Shown here piece after piece: positions 6,609 through 15,632 of a DNA stretch of 64,000 nucleotides. The notes below the pieces were generated by a model that had not been told where the DNA came from, made no database searches, and worked only from the letters and a program-made list of their open reading frames with translations. The stretch spans positions 62,001-126,000 of the forward strand of contig JACVZW010000007.1 in NCBI GenBank assembly GCA_014654775.1, in the 5' to 3' direction. Position 1 is the stretch's first letter. Every line of letters begins with the position of its first letter. Made by a program: the position numbers and the translations under genes. This DNA comes from Paracoccaceae bacterium. GTDB taxonomy: Bacteria; Pseudomonadota; Alphaproteobacteria; Rhodobacterales; Rhodobacteraceae.

Positions 6609-9464
6609 TCAGGACTTGGCCTTCAGCGCGGCCAGAACCGCGAAAGGATTGTCCGGATCAATGGGCTTTTCGGCACGCGGCGGACGCGACTCATAGGACT
6701 TCGCCCCCTGCGGCTTGCCGCCGTCCCGGCGTTCCGGCTTGCCGCCCTTGCCATGCGGCTTGCCGTGCTGGGGCTTGCCGCCCTCGCGCCGCTCGCCCTG
6801 CGGCCGCTCGCCACCGCCGCCCTCGCGCTTGGGCCGATCACCCCGACCTTCGCCGCCCCGCTCGCCCTGCGGACGCTCGCCCCGGTTCGGGCGTTCGCCC
6901 TGCGGGCGGTTGCCCCGCTCGGGCCGCTGAAAGCGCGGCTTGGGGGCCCAGGTGAAGGTGTAGAACACCTCCATCTCCACAGGCGCATCTTCGGCCACAG
7001 GCTCCGCAGGCACAGGGGCCAGCACCGACACCTCTTCCGGGATCGGCTGGTCCGACGGGGGCAATTCCGGCACCACAGGCTCCGCTGCCTTCACCTTGGC
7101 CCGTTCGCCCTTCTCGCCCTTGTAGCCCAGCCCCGCCATCAGGTCCGTGAACTGCTCCAGCGTCATCCCCGTGATCGACAGCATGTCGGGCGTCGCCTCG
7201 AACCCCGCGCGGCTGTCCTTCGTCCGCAGGATATCGGCCAGCCGCTCCAGCATATCGATGCGGATCGCCCGGCTCCCCGCCGGATGATAGCCCGACAGCG
7301 TGTAATGCTGCTTGGGCACCTCGGCGATGTTCGGGATCGTCACCAGACCCGGCGGCGGGCTTTCCGGAAACTCGTCCAGATTGTTCCACAGCGACCACAA
7401 AACCAGCCGCAGCCGCGTCGGCGCGGGCTTCAGCAGAACGGGCAGGAATACCGTGAACTGCCCGAACCGCACCCCGTGCTTGCGCAGTGCCCCCCGCGCC
7501 TCTTGGTCCAGCGCCTTGACCTCTTCGCCCACCGCATCACGCGGCAGCACGCCAAGGCCCTCGACCAGCCGGAACGCAAAGCCCCGCGCCAGCCCCGTCA
7601 GCGCCTCGTCCCGGCTCATCGCGGCCAGCGGCTCGAACAGCGCCGCCACTTTCCGGTCGATGAAATGCTGCAGCCGCCGCTTCACCTTCTCGGCGACATC
7701 CGGCCCCGCTTCCTCATCGACGAATCCCTCGACCGACGGGCGCAGCGCCTCGGCCCCCTTCACCAGCTTGCCGACCGCCGTGGTCCCCCACATCAGCCCG
7801 CCCTGCTCGGTATAATCCAGCTCGGTATCCGGCGCGTTGTAGAAGCGGTCCGCCCGCAGATGCCATTCGGGCCGCAGCGCCTGCACCGCCGCCTGCCGCA
7901 GCGTGCGCGCCTCATCAGGCGTGGCCGAGGCATCCTGCCGGAACCGGAACCCCTCCAGACGGCCGACGAACTCGCCCTCGACCATCACTTCGCCTTTGTC
8001 ATTCACCTCGGCCACGAGGGTCTCCTTCTGCTTCAACCGCCGCAACAGAACGCTCGTCCGCCGGTCAACAAATCGCTGCGTCAGCCGCGCGTGCAGCGCA
8101 TCCGACAGGCGGTCTTCTACAGCGCGCGTCTCGTCGCGCCAATGGCTTTCATCTTCCACCCATCCCGACCGCTGCGCCACATAGGTCCATGTGCGGATAT
8201 AGGCCAACCGTTTCGAGATCGCGTCGATATCCCCATCCGACTTGTCGATCCGCGAAACCGCCAGTTTCAGCCAGTCCGACGGCACCTTCCCGCCCCGCAC
8301 AAACTCGAAGATCCGCGCCAGCAGCGCCGCATGTTCCGTGGTGGAAGAGGATCGGAAATCCGGCACCCGGCACACATCCCACAACAGCCGTACATCGGCC
8401 GGACCCTTCACCCGGTCCCGCACCTCGGCCATCTCCGACAGCGCCTTCAGCGCCACCACGTCATCGGCATCCCGCGCCCGCGTCAGCCATTCATTGCTCG
8501 TGGGCGCCTCCAGCGACCGCACCAGCCGCTCCACGCTGCCGAATTCCAGCCCGGCATTGCGCCACTGCAGCTTCTTCACCGGGGCGAAACGGTGGTTCTC
8601 GATGGCATCCACCATCTCTTCGTCCAAGGGCCGCGCCTCGCCCGTCACCCCGAAGGTGCCGTTCTCCACATGGCGCCCCGCCCGCCCCGCGATCTGCGCC
8701 AGTTCTTGCGGATAAAGCGCCCGCATCCGCCGCCCGTCGAACTTCGCCGTGCTGGAAAACGCCACATGCCGGATATCAAGGTTCAGCCCCATCCCGATGG
8801 CATCCGTGGCCACCAGATAATCCACATCGCCATTCTGGTACAAAGCCACCTGCGCATTGCGCGTGCGGGGCGACAGCGCCCCCATCACGACCGCGCAACC
8901 GCCCTTTTGCCGCCGGATCAACTCGGCAATCGCATAGACGTTTTCAACCGAAAACCCCACGATGGCACTGCGCGGCGGCATCCGGCTGATCTTTTTCGAA
9001 CCCGCATAGGTCAGCGTGGACAGCCTGTCCCGCTTGACGAAACTCGCCCCCGGCACCAGCGCGGCAATCGCCCCCCGCATCGTGTCCGATCCCAGAAACA
9101 GCGTCTCATGCAAGCCGCGCGCCCGCAGCAGCCGGTCCGTAAAGACATGCCCCCGCTCCGGGTCCGCGCAAAGCTGGATCTCGTCCACCGCCACGAAATC
9201 CGCGCCGATCTCCAACGGCATCGCCTCCACGGTGCAGACCCAGTACTGGGTCCGCTCCGGCACGATCCGCTCCTCGCCCGTGACCAAGGCCACGACCGAC
9301 GGCCCCCTCTGGGCCACGATCCGGTCATAGACCTCGCGCGCCAACAGGCGCAGCGGCAGGCCGATCACCCCGGTCCGATGCGCCAGCATGCGCTCGATCG
9401 CGTAATGCGTCTTGCCGGTATTCGTCGGTCCAAGGACCGCCGTGACCCGTCCGCCCATGCCCAT
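6609..9464 (-). CDS. SUV3-like DExH RNA helicase with repeat-rich basic tail
   Basis: Large 951-residue superfamily-2 helicase of the mitochondrial SUV3 type common in Alphaproteobacteria. Motif I is GPTNTGKTH near residue 12, motif II is DEIQ (VAVDEIQLCADPERGH, about residue 97), and the C-terminal RecA lobe carries YLVATDAIGMGLNLDI and QIAGRAGR. A long middle region and a SUV3-like C-terminal part follow. Residues about 840-915 form a low-complexity tail of repeated Gly/Arg/Pro/Glu/Lys units (GERPQGER-like), ending in a short ordered DPDNPFAVLAALKAK segment. It is likely to unwind structured RNA for decay. It is followed immediately by the S4 RNA-binding protein. Confidence 0.88.
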   Translation of the reverse strand: MGMGGRVTAVLGPTNTGKTHYAIERMLAHRTGVIGLPLRLLAREVYDRIVAQRGPSVVALVTGEERIVPERTQYWVCTVEAMPLEIGADFVAVDEIQLCADPERGHVFTDRLLRARGLHETLFLGSDTMRGAIAALVPGASFVKRDRLSTLTYAGSKKISRMPPRSAIVGFSVENVYAIAELIRRQKGGCAVVMGALSPRTRNAQVALYQNGDVDYLVATDAIGMGLNLDIRHVAFSSTAKFDGRRMRALYPQELAQIAGRAGRHVENGTFGVTGEARPLDEEMVDAIENHRFAPVKKLQWRNAGLEFGSVERLVRSLEAPTSNEWLTRARDADDVVALKALSEMAEVRDRVKGPADVRLLWDVCRVPDFRSSSTTEHAALLARIFEFVRGGKVPSDWLKLAVSRIDKSDGDIDAISKRLAYIRTWTYVAQRSGWVEDESHWRDETRAVEDRLSDALHARLTQRFVDRRTSVLLRRLKQKETLVAEVNDKGEVMVEGEFVGRLEGFRFRQDASATPDEARTLRQAAVQALRPEWHLRADRFYNAPDTELDYTEQGGLMWGTTAVGKLVKGAEALRPSVEGFVDEEAGPDVAEKVKRRLQHFIDRKVAALFEPLAAMSRDEALTGLARGFAFRLVEGLGVLPRDAVGEEVKALDQEARGALRKHGVRFGQFTVFLPVLLKPAPTRLRLVLWSLWNNLDEFPESPPPGLVTIPNIAEVPKQHYTLSGYHPAGSRAIRIDMLERLADILRTKDSRAGFEATPDMLSITGMTLEQFTDLMAGLGYKGEKGERAKVKAAEPVVPELPPSDQPIPEEVSVLAPVPAEPVAEDAPVEMEVFYTFTWAPKPRFQRPERGNRPQGERPNRGERPQGERGGEGRGDRPKREGGGGERPQGERREGGKPQHGKPHGKGGKPERRDGGKPQGAKSYESRPPRAEKPIDPDNPFAVLAALKAKS

Positions 9465-9477
9465 GTGATTGCGCTCT

Positions 9478-10038
9478 TTACAGGTCCGTCCCGGCGGTTT
9501 CCGCTTCCAGCCGTTCCACCGACTCGATTACCCCCTCAAGATGGGGATGTATAGCCAAGGCGGCCTGATAGGCCTCCAGCGCCTTCTTGGGCTGTTCCAA
9601 CTGTTCGAAGATCATCCCCAACCCGGACAGCGCCCCAAAATGGCGCGGGTTCAATGTCAGGGTCTTGGCGATGTCATTCACCGACGGGCCCAGTTCCCCG
9701 GCAACGAAATAGGCGGTCGCCCGCGCGTTCCAGCCTTCGGCAAAATCCGGCGCATGATCGGTCAGCGCGGTGAAATGCTCAATCGCCCCCGCCGTATCGC
9801 CCGCCTCCATCGCGTCACGGCCCCGCTGCAACAGCAGGTCCATGGCAGGCGACCCCGATTTCGACCATTCGTTCCAGATTTCCCGCTCGATCCGCGCCGC
9901 CCCCTGCGCATCCGACCCCTTCAATTCCTCGAAAAGCGAATCAAGCGTCTCTGTCTGCGCCATCGCGACGCTGGCGAGGCACAAAAGCGCGGCAAGTGCC
10001 GCAACGACATGATTGTGTAACTGTCGAAGCGCTTCCAT
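9478..10038 (-). CDS. Exported tetratricopeptide-repeat protein
   Basis: The protein has 186 residues from the ATG at 10038; a TTG at 10056 is an alternative start. It has a hydrophobic signal sequence (VVAALAALLCLASVAMA, cleavage expected after AMA) and about three TPR units between residues 65 and 170 (WNARATAYFVAGELGPSVND, GMIFEQLEQPKKALEAYQAA). TPRs mediate protein-protein contacts, so this is probably a periplasmic scaffold. It lies 13 bases upstream of the helicase start on the same strand. No specific partner can be named. Confidence 0.85.
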   Translation of the reverse strand: MEALRQLHNHVVAALAALLCLASVAMAQTETLDSLFEELKGSDAQGAARIEREIWNEWSKSGSPAMDLLLQRGRDAMEAGDTAGAIEHFTALTDHAPDFAEGWNARATAYFVAGELGPSVNDIAKTLTLNPRHFGALSGLGMIFEQLEQPKKALEAYQAALAIHPHLEGVIESVERLEAETAGTDL

Positions 10039-10112
10039 AAATCGAAGGTAACGCAACCGCGGGGAAAGACCAGCCTCCCCGCTGTCACGATCAGAAGATG
10101 GAGATCCAAGGA

Positions 10113-10400
10113 ATGAGCGATGTGATCGAGGCCGCCGTGGCCGCCCTGTCCACCAAGCTGAGCGATGGCTTCGACGGCGTGGCGAAATTCGTGATCACCG
10201 GCGAAGGGGCGATCATGCTGGATGCGAACGGCGTCCGCGCCGGGGATGAAGAGGCCGACGTGACCATGACCGCCTCCGCCGACACCTTCCGCGCGATCCT
10301 CGAAGGCGACATGAACCCGACCATGGCCTTCATGACGGGCAAGCTGTCGGTCGATGGCTCCATGGGCATGGCGATGAAGCTCGGCTCCGCGCTGGCGTGA
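10113..10400 (+). CDS. SCP2 sterol-binding domain protein
   Basis: The 95-residue protein consists of a single SCP2-like lipid-binding domain (FVITGEGAIML, EEADVTMTASADTFRAILEG, then AFMTGKLSVDGSMGMAMKL, the typical closing motif). Such proteins bind acyl or sterol-like ligands in a hydrophobic tunnel. The ATG at 10113 gives the family-typical MSDVI start and has GGAG 9 bases upstream; an in-frame ATG at 10098 is possible but lacks a site. The stop overlaps the next start (GTGA), so it is coupled to the lysophospholipase-like hydrolase. That suggests a shared role in lipid turnover. Confidence 0.9.
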   Translation: MSDVIEAAVAALSTKLSDGFDGVAKFVITGEGAIMLDANGVRAGDEEADVTMTASADTFRAILEGDMNPTMAFMTGKLSVDGSMGMAMKLGSALA

Positions 10401-11335
10401 CCGAAACCGCGCCCCTTTTTGAAGACCTTGCCGAAGGGCCGCCCGGCGGGCGCGCCCTTTGGCTGCGCGCCGCCGACGGTCCGCGCCTGCGCGCGGCGAT
10501 CTGGGGGGTGGAAGGTGCCAAAGGCACGGTCTTCCTCTTCCCCGGCCGCACCGAGTATATCGAGAAATACGGTCGTGCCGCTGCCGACCTCGCCGCGCGG
10601 GGCTATGCCACACTGGTGGTGGACTGGCGCGGTCAGGGCCTTGCTGACCGTGCCTATCGCGACCGCCTCATCGGCCATGTCGAGGATTTCAACGACTACC
10701 AGCGCGACATCGACGCCCTGCTCGCCTTCGCCGCTGCCGAAGGTCTGCCCCGGCCCTTCCACCTGCTCTGCCATTCCATGGGTGGCTGCATCGGGCTGCG
10801 CGCGCTGATGCGCGGGTTGCCCTTCGCCTCCGCCGCCTTCTCGGCACCCATGTGGGGCATCAGCATGGCCGCATGGTCGCGCCCCATCGCCCATGTCCTT
10901 GGTCGCCTCGCCCCCCTCATCGGGCAGGCCCATCGCTACGCTCCCGGCACGGGCGGGCAGACCTATGTCCTCGCCGCGCCCTTTCAGGACAATGTCCTGA
11001 CCACCGACCCCGAGATGTGGGACTACATGCGCCGTCAGGTCTCAGCCCATCCCGACCTTGCGTTGGGTGGCCCCTCCCTCGGCTGGCTGGGCGCTGCGCT
11101 GCGCGAATGTGCGGCACTGTCCGCGATGGCCGCCCCCGCGACCCCTGCCGTGACCGCCCTCGGCACAGCTGAAAAGGTGGTGGACGTGCCCCCGATCCAC
11201 CTGCGCATGGCGGGCTGGCGCAATGGTCGGCTCGACCTCTATCACGGCGCGGAACATGAGGTGCCGATGGAGGTTCCCCCCCACCGCACCCGCTTCTTCG
11301 ACAGCGCCGCCGCGCTTTTTTCGGCCAACGGCTGA
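10397..11335 (+). CDS. Alpha/beta hydrolase, lysophospholipase (PldB-like)
   Basis: Cytoplasmic serine hydrolase of 312 residues. The nucleophile elbow is CHSMGG (Ser about residue 136); an oxyanion strand GTVFLFPGRTEYIEKYG and the VVDWRGQG strand precede it, as in monoglyceride lipases and PldB. The C-terminal catalytic His is probably in the EHEVPME segment. The gene starts with GTG overlapping the SCP2 stop. A 20-base palindrome pair begins 6 bases after the stop and probably ends the transcript. Confidence 0.88.
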   Translation: MTETAPLFEDLAEGPPGGRALWLRAADGPRLRAAIWGVEGAKGTVFLFPGRTEYIEKYGRAAADLAARGYATLVVDWRGQGLADRAYRDRLIGHVEDFNDYQRDIDALLAFAAAEGLPRPFHLLCHSMGGCIGLRALMRGLPFASAAFSAPMWGISMAAWSRPIAHVLGRLAPLIGQAHRYAPGTGGQTYVLAAPFQDNVLTTDPEMWDYMRRQVSAHPDLALGGPSLGWLGAALRECAALSAMAAPATPAVTALGTAEKVVDVPPIHLRMAGWRNGRLDLYHGAEHEVPMEVPPHRTRFFDSAAALFSANG

Positions 11336-11340
11336 CACCC

Positions 11341-11382
11341 AAATTTCTTCGAAGAAATTTGCAAAAATCTTCCAAGATTTTT
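11341..11382. repeat. Double palindrome element, copy 1
   Basis: A perfect 20-base palindrome (AAATTTCTTCGAAGAAATTT, 11341-11360), then GC, then a second perfect inverted repeat (AAAAATCTT-CC-AAGATTTTT, 11363-11382). The second hairpin plus T-run could terminate the hydrolase transcript. The same design recurs at 55136-55177, with the first palindrome of this copy reused as the second one there. Confidence 0.85.
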
Positions 11383-11481
11383 GTACGCAAGGGGTGGAGC
11401 TATCGCCTTAAGCCCACCCCATAACCCCGCGCAATACCTGACAGTCGCCGTTGCGCGAAACGGGCGATCAGCGTTCGCTGC

Positions 11482-11525
11482 GTGCCCACAGTTTGCTGCA
11501 CAAAAGGCGGCACAAAACAGGGCAC
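11482..11525 (-). repeat. 44-base dispersed repeat, copy A
   Basis: Bounded by GTGCCC and GGGCAC inverted ends. Its reverse complement is identical base for base to 25864-25907. It lies 7 bases from the 3' end of the Anbu gene. The centre contains GTGCCGCCTTTTGTGC. Confidence 0.85.
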
Positions 11526-11532
11526 AACCGAT

Positions 11533-12255
11533 TCAGAGGTTGATCTGGCTGAACCCGTCCCGCAGCGCCCGGCTCCACGCCTCCGACATGGCGCGAAACT
11601 GCTCGTCCCCCGCCTCGATCCGCCGCTTCATGGTGACCTTGCAGGCATCCCTTTCGATCACGCACAGATCAAGGGGCATTCCGACGGAAAGGTTTGATCT
11701 CAAAGTGGAATCCATCGACAGAAGTACCGCCTTCTGGGCATCCGCAAGGCTGGTCTGCGGCTTCACCACCCGGTCCAGAATGGGCTTGCCATATTTGTGC
11801 TCGCCGATCTGCAGAAAGGGCGTGTCCTCCGTCGCTTCGATGAAATTCCCCTCCGGATAGATGAGGAACAACCGCATCGCCCCCCCCTTCCGCTGCCCCG
11901 CCACGATCATCGACGCCGACGCCCCCTGCATCGCCGACAGCTTCTCGTCGATCTCCGCCCGCACCGTGGCCAGCATATTTCCAACGATATCAGCCACTTT
12001 CAGCATCGTCGGCGCCTTCATGATCGACGTCGTCTCATCCGCCTCCGGGTCCTCGATCGCCTCGCGCAGCCGCGCCACGGTGGTCTGCGTGACCGACAAA
12101 CTGCCCGCCGTCATGATCGCGATGACCTTCTCGCCGGGGTCCTCGAACAGAAACATCTTCCGATAGGTCGAAATATTGTCGAGCCCCGCATTCGTCCGGG
12201 TATCCGACAGCAGAACGATGCCCTCATTCAGCAACAGGCCGACGCAATAGGTCAT
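11533..12255 (-). CDS. Anbu-type proteasome homologue (BPH) peptidase
   Basis: Ntn-hydrolase of the ancestral-beta-subunit (Anbu) family, 240 residues. After Met removal the N-terminus would be Thr (MTYCVGLLL), the catalytic nucleophile, with Asp18 (LLSDTRTNAG) and Lys33 (STYRKMF) in the expected supporting positions. There is no propeptide, as known for Anbu. Conserved downstream segments include VIAIMTAGSLSVTQT and LYPEGNFI-like residues. The gene is last of a four-gene minus-strand cluster with transglutaminase, alpha-E and ATP-grasp proteins, the known Anbu neighbourhood. The physiological substrate of the family is unsettled. Confidence 0.92.
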   Translation of the reverse strand: MTYCVGLLLNEGIVLLSDTRTNAGLDNISTYRKMFLFEDPGEKVIAIMTAGSLSVTQTTVARLREAIEDPEADETTSIMKAPTMLKVADIVGNMLATVRAEIDEKLSAMQGASASMIVAGQRKGGAMRLFLIYPEGNFIEATEDTPFLQIGEHKYGKPILDRVVKPQTSLADAQKAVLLSMDSTLRSNLSVGMPLDLCVIERDACKVTMKRRIEAGDEQFRAMSEAWSRALRDGFSQINL

Positions 12256-12281
12256 GGTTTCTTCCCCAAGGATGCCCGACC

Positions 12282-13094
12282 CTATTGCTGCAAGGATTGG
12301 ACCGCAACCGTCACATCAAGACTTTCTGATACGACCCCGCGCGCGATCCCCCGAATGGGGGCCGCATCCTGTGCGTCCAGCCCCGATCCCAACCGGATAT
12401 AGCGCGCATCCGGGCAGCAGCGGTTGGCCGGGTCGAACCCAACCCAGCCCAGCCCCGCCACATGGATCTCGGCCCAGGCATGCGCCGCCTCATGCGGTGT
12501 CCCCTCCGCATCGGCAAACAGATAGCCCGAGACATAGCGCGCCGGCAGCCCCATCTTGCGCGCACAGGCGATCAGCGCATGCGCATGGTCCTGACAAACG
12601 CCCTTCCCCTGCGCCAAAGCCTCGGCCGCCGTCGTCTGCGACTGCGTCGCGCCCGGCGTATAGGCCAACGCCTCGGCCACCAGTTCGGCCAGACGATGCG
12701 CCATGGACAAGGGCCCATCCGCCCCCGCCGCCTGCGCCGCAAGCTCTGCTACCGCCGCATCGGCGCGGGTGGCCGCCGTATCCACCAGATAGACCTCGGG
12801 CGGCACCACCTCGCGATGCCCACGCAAAACCCCTGCCAGATCAAGGGTTTCCACCGTCCCCGTCACGCGGACCTCGACCTCGGTCACCGGGCCTTTTACC
12901 ATCCAGCCCTGCACCCGGTCCCCGGCCCCGTCCCGGAAGGACCCACCCGGAATCCCGCCCGATACCGTCACAGTCCAGTCCCGCAGCTTCTGCCCGTCGA
13001 ATTTCGACGGGGTAAGGCGGTGGCTCTGCATCACGGCCCGCACCGGGCGGTCGTAGCGATAGCGTGTCACATGATCGACCGACAGCAGCATCAC
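12282..13094 (-). CDS. Transglutaminase-like cysteine protease family protein (Anbu cluster)
   Basis: The 270-residue protein has an N-terminal beta domain (DHVTRYRYDRPVRAVMQSHR) and a C-terminal transglutaminase-like core. Visible catalytic elements are Cys in GKGVCQDHAH, His in AAHAWAEIHV and Asp in VGFDPANR. Family members act as amidases or proteases or form isopeptide bonds. It overlaps the upstream alpha-E gene by 4 bases (ATGA) and precedes the Anbu peptidase by 26 bases, so the set is probably one transcript. Cytoplasmic: no signal peptide is seen. Confidence 0.93.
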   Translation of the reverse strand: MMLLSVDHVTRYRYDRPVRAVMQSHRLTPSKFDGQKLRDWTVTVSGGIPGGSFRDGAGDRVQGWMVKGPVTEVEVRVTGTVETLDLAGVLRGHREVVPPEVYLVDTAATRADAAVAELAAQAAGADGPLSMAHRLAELVAEALAYTPGATQSQTTAAEALAQGKGVCQDHAHALIACARKMGLPARYVSGYLFADAEGTPHEAAHAWAEIHVAGLGWVGFDPANRCCPDARYIRLGSGLDAQDAAPIRGIARGVVSESLDVTVAVQSLQQ

Positions 13095-14041
13095 CGCATA
13101 TCCCCACTCAGATAAGTCTCGTGCACCAGCGACCCCAGGCCCGCCACCTCGCGGATGAAGCGCGATAGGAACTCGTGCAGGCCTTCGTCGAAAATGTCCT
13201 CCACCTTCGTCGCCTCAAGTGCGGCCAGCATGTCCTGCGCCCGCGCCTGCGCCTCGGTCTTGCTGCCATAGGCCTTGGCAAGCCTATCCAGATGCAGGGA
13301 AATCTCTTCCACACAGGTGATCAGCGCCCTGGGGCATTGCGAATTCAGGATCAGGAAATGCGCGATCTTCGCCGCCGTCACCTCGCCACCATAGGCCCAG
13401 TGAAAGGCCCGATGCGCCGACATGGCGCGCAGAAGCGTGGTCCACTGGTAATTGTCCAGCCCGGACCCCACGAATTCCACCTTCGGCAGCAGCACGTAGT
13501 ACTTCACGTCCATCAGGCGCGCCGTGTTGTCCGCCCGTTCGAGGTGGTAACCAAGGTTTAGGAAATCCCAGCCATCGTTGCGCAGAAGCGTGGCCTCGAT
13601 CGCGCCCCGTACCATCGCTGCGTGCCGCATCGTCCATTCCGTCAGGCGCGACAGTTCCAATTCGCTGCGCGGCGTCCGCTCCAACTGCCGCAATTCCTGA
13701 AAGGCCGTGTTCAATGCATCCCAGACCTGCGCCGTCAGCGCCGTCCGCACGATCCGCCCGTTTTCCCGTGCCATCGTGATGCAGGACGCGACAGAAGACG
13801 GATTGTCATGGTCGAAAAACAGAAAGCTTTCGATGTTGCGCTGCACGGGATCGCCATATTTCCGTGCAAAGGCATCGGCATTGCCCGACGCCTGCAGCAG
13901 CGAATCCCACTCGTTGCGGTATCCCCCGGCGGACGGCAGCAGCGCGATGCGCGACCCCACCTCCAGCAGACGCGCGGCAGTTTCCGCCCGCTCCATGTAG
14001 CGGGCGATCCAGAACAGGTTGTCGGCGGTCCGGCTCAGCAT
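13091..14041 (-). CDS. Alpha-E domain-containing protein (Anbu cluster)
   Basis: The 316-residue, almost wholly helical protein has the family opening MLSRTADNLFWIARYMERAE and recurrent motifs such as GYHLERADNTARLMDVKYY and FLILNSQCPRALITC. Alpha-E (COG2307-type) proteins nearly always sit next to a circularly permuted ATP-grasp protein and are thought to work with it; no reaction is established. It starts 7 bases after the ATP-grasp stop and overlaps the transglutaminase start. Confidence 0.93.
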   Translation of the reverse strand: MLSRTADNLFWIARYMERAETAARLLEVGSRIALLPSAGGYRNEWDSLLQASGNADAFARKYGDPVQRNIESFLFFDHDNPSSVASCITMARENGRIVRTALTAQVWDALNTAFQELRQLERTPRSELELSRLTEWTMRHAAMVRGAIEATLLRNDGWDFLNLGYHLERADNTARLMDVKYYVLLPKVEFVGSGLDNYQWTTLLRAMSAHRAFHWAYGGEVTAAKIAHFLILNSQCPRALITCVEEISLHLDRLAKAYGSKTEAQARAQDMLAALEATKVEDIFDEGLHEFLSRFIREVAGLGSLVHETYLSGDMR

Positions 14042-14048
14042 CGCTTCA

Positions 14049-15461
14049 TCACTCCGCCAGAACCCAAGTGTCCTTCACCCCCCCCCCTTGGGAGGAGTTT
14101 ACGACCAATGACCCTTCCGTCAGCGCCACCCGCGTTAGGCCACCGGGCACCAGTTCGATGCGCTCCCCCACAAGACAATAGGGCCGCAGGTCCACATGGC
14201 GCGGGGCCACGCCTTCGGCCACGAAGGTGGGCGTGGTGGACAGGGCCAGCGTCGGCTGCGCGATGTAATTCCCCGGATCGGCAAGGATCTTGCCCCGGAA
14301 CGCCTCGACCTGTTCCTTGCTGGATTTCGGCCCGACCAGCATCCCGTAACCGCCCGACCCGTGCACTTCCTTAACCACCAGTTCAGAAAGGTTATCCAGA
14401 ACATAACGCAGATCGTCGGTCTTCCCGCATTGCCACGTGGGGACGTTCTGCAGGATCGGCTCTTCGCCGAGGTAGAAGCGCACCATCTCGGGCACGAAGG
14501 TATAGACGGCCTTATCATCCGCGACCCCCGCCCCGGGGGCCGAACAGATGCTCACACCGCCCGACCGATAGACATCCATCAGCCCCGGCACGCCCAGCAT
14601 GGAATCGGGGCGGAAACACAGCGGATCGATGAAGGCATCATCGATCCGGCGATAGATCACATCCACCTTCTTGGGACCTTCCGTCGTGCGCATCCAGACG
14701 AATTCGCCCTCCACGAACAGGTCCTGCCCTTCGACCAGCTCGATCCCCATCAGGTCGGCCAGAAAGCTGTGCTCGTAATAGGCGCTGTTGAAATGCCCCG
14801 GCGTCAGCAGCACCACCGTCGGCTCGCCATTGCATTTCTCCGGCGCGACGGAGGCAAGCGTTCGGCGCAGGATTTCCGGATAAGTATCAACGGGTTCAAT
14901 GCGGTTCTCGCGGAACAGGTCGGGGAACATCCGCATCATGATCTCGCGGTTTTCCAGCATGTAGGACACGCCCGAAGGGGTGCGGCAATTGTCCTCCAGC
15001 ACGAAGAACTCATCCGGCCCCGTCCGCACGATGTCGATCCCGACGATATGGGAATAGACCCCCTTCGGCGGTTTGATCCCCGCCACGGCCTTTTCATAGG
15101 CGTCATTCTGATAGACCAGCCGCGACGGCACACGGCCCGCCCGCACGATCTCGCCCCGCTGATAGACATCCACCAGAAAGGCATTCAGCGCCCGCGCCCG
15201 CTGCTTGATCCCCTTCTCCAGCCGCGCCCATTCCGCCCCGGTGAAGACGCGCGGGAACATGTCGAATGGGATCAGTCGGTCCGGATCGCCGCCCTCGCCA
15301 TAGACCGCGAAGGTGATGCCGATGCGGCGGAACAGATCCTCGGCCTCCGCCTGTTTCAGCGTCCGCAATTCGGCCGGCATGGCCTTCATCCAATCTTCCA
15401 GCCGCGCATAGGGCGGGCGAACCTTGCCGCCCTGATACATCTCGTTGAAGTATTGCGTCAC
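14049..15461 (-). CDS. Circularly permuted type 2 ATP-grasp protein (Anbu cluster)
   Basis: Predicted peptide- or amide-bond-forming ligase of the COG2308 type, 470 residues. Recognisable segments are LEDWMKAMP, the FPRVFTGAEWARLEKGIKQR block, PKGVYSHIVGIDIVRTGPDE, VLEDNCRTPSGVSYMLENRE, and the GSGGYGMLVGP ATP-binding loop near residue 375. The GTG at 15461 is preferred because AGGGGGCG precedes it at a good distance and it gives the usual TQYFNEMY start; a GTG at 15488 is the alternative. First gene of the Anbu cluster. A ligase, an alpha-E partner, a transglutaminase and a proteasome-like peptidase together suggest making and removing a peptide tag or product; this is inference. Confidence 0.92.
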   Translation of the reverse strand: MTQYFNEMYQGGKVRPPYARLEDWMKAMPAELRTLKQAEAEDLFRRIGITFAVYGEGGDPDRLIPFDMFPRVFTGAEWARLEKGIKQRARALNAFLVDVYQRGEIVRAGRVPSRLVYQNDAYEKAVAGIKPPKGVYSHIVGIDIVRTGPDEFFVLEDNCRTPSGVSYMLENREIMMRMFPDLFRENRIEPVDTYPEILRRTLASVAPEKCNGEPTVVLLTPGHFNSAYYEHSFLADLMGIELVEGQDLFVEGEFVWMRTTEGPKKVDVIYRRIDDAFIDPLCFRPDSMLGVPGLMDVYRSGGVSICSAPGAGVADDKAVYTFVPEMVRFYLGEEPILQNVPTWQCGKTDDLRYVLDNLSELVVKEVHGSGGYGMLVGPKSSKEQVEAFRGKILADPGNYIAQPTLALSTTPTFVAEGVAPRHVDLRPYCLVGERIELVPGGLTRVALTEGSLVVNSSQGGGVKDTWVLAE

Positions 15462-15632
15462 CGCCACGCCCCCTGCTGCCCGGATCACCCGGTCTTGGGC
15501 CGAGTAAATCAGGGCCTTACGCGGCTTGGAAGCGTTTCAGAAGAAAGACATGGGTGCGACATGTGCAACTGCACAAAAAATGGGCGCAGACGCAAGGCTG
15601 GCCGGGCCACACCCCGGTGCTAGCTTTCTGCC

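Noticed and set aside
6399-9554. A 1,051-codon plus-strand open frame
   Set aside because: It mirrors the SUV3-like helicase, whose motifs are unambiguous; the translation has no recognisable domain.
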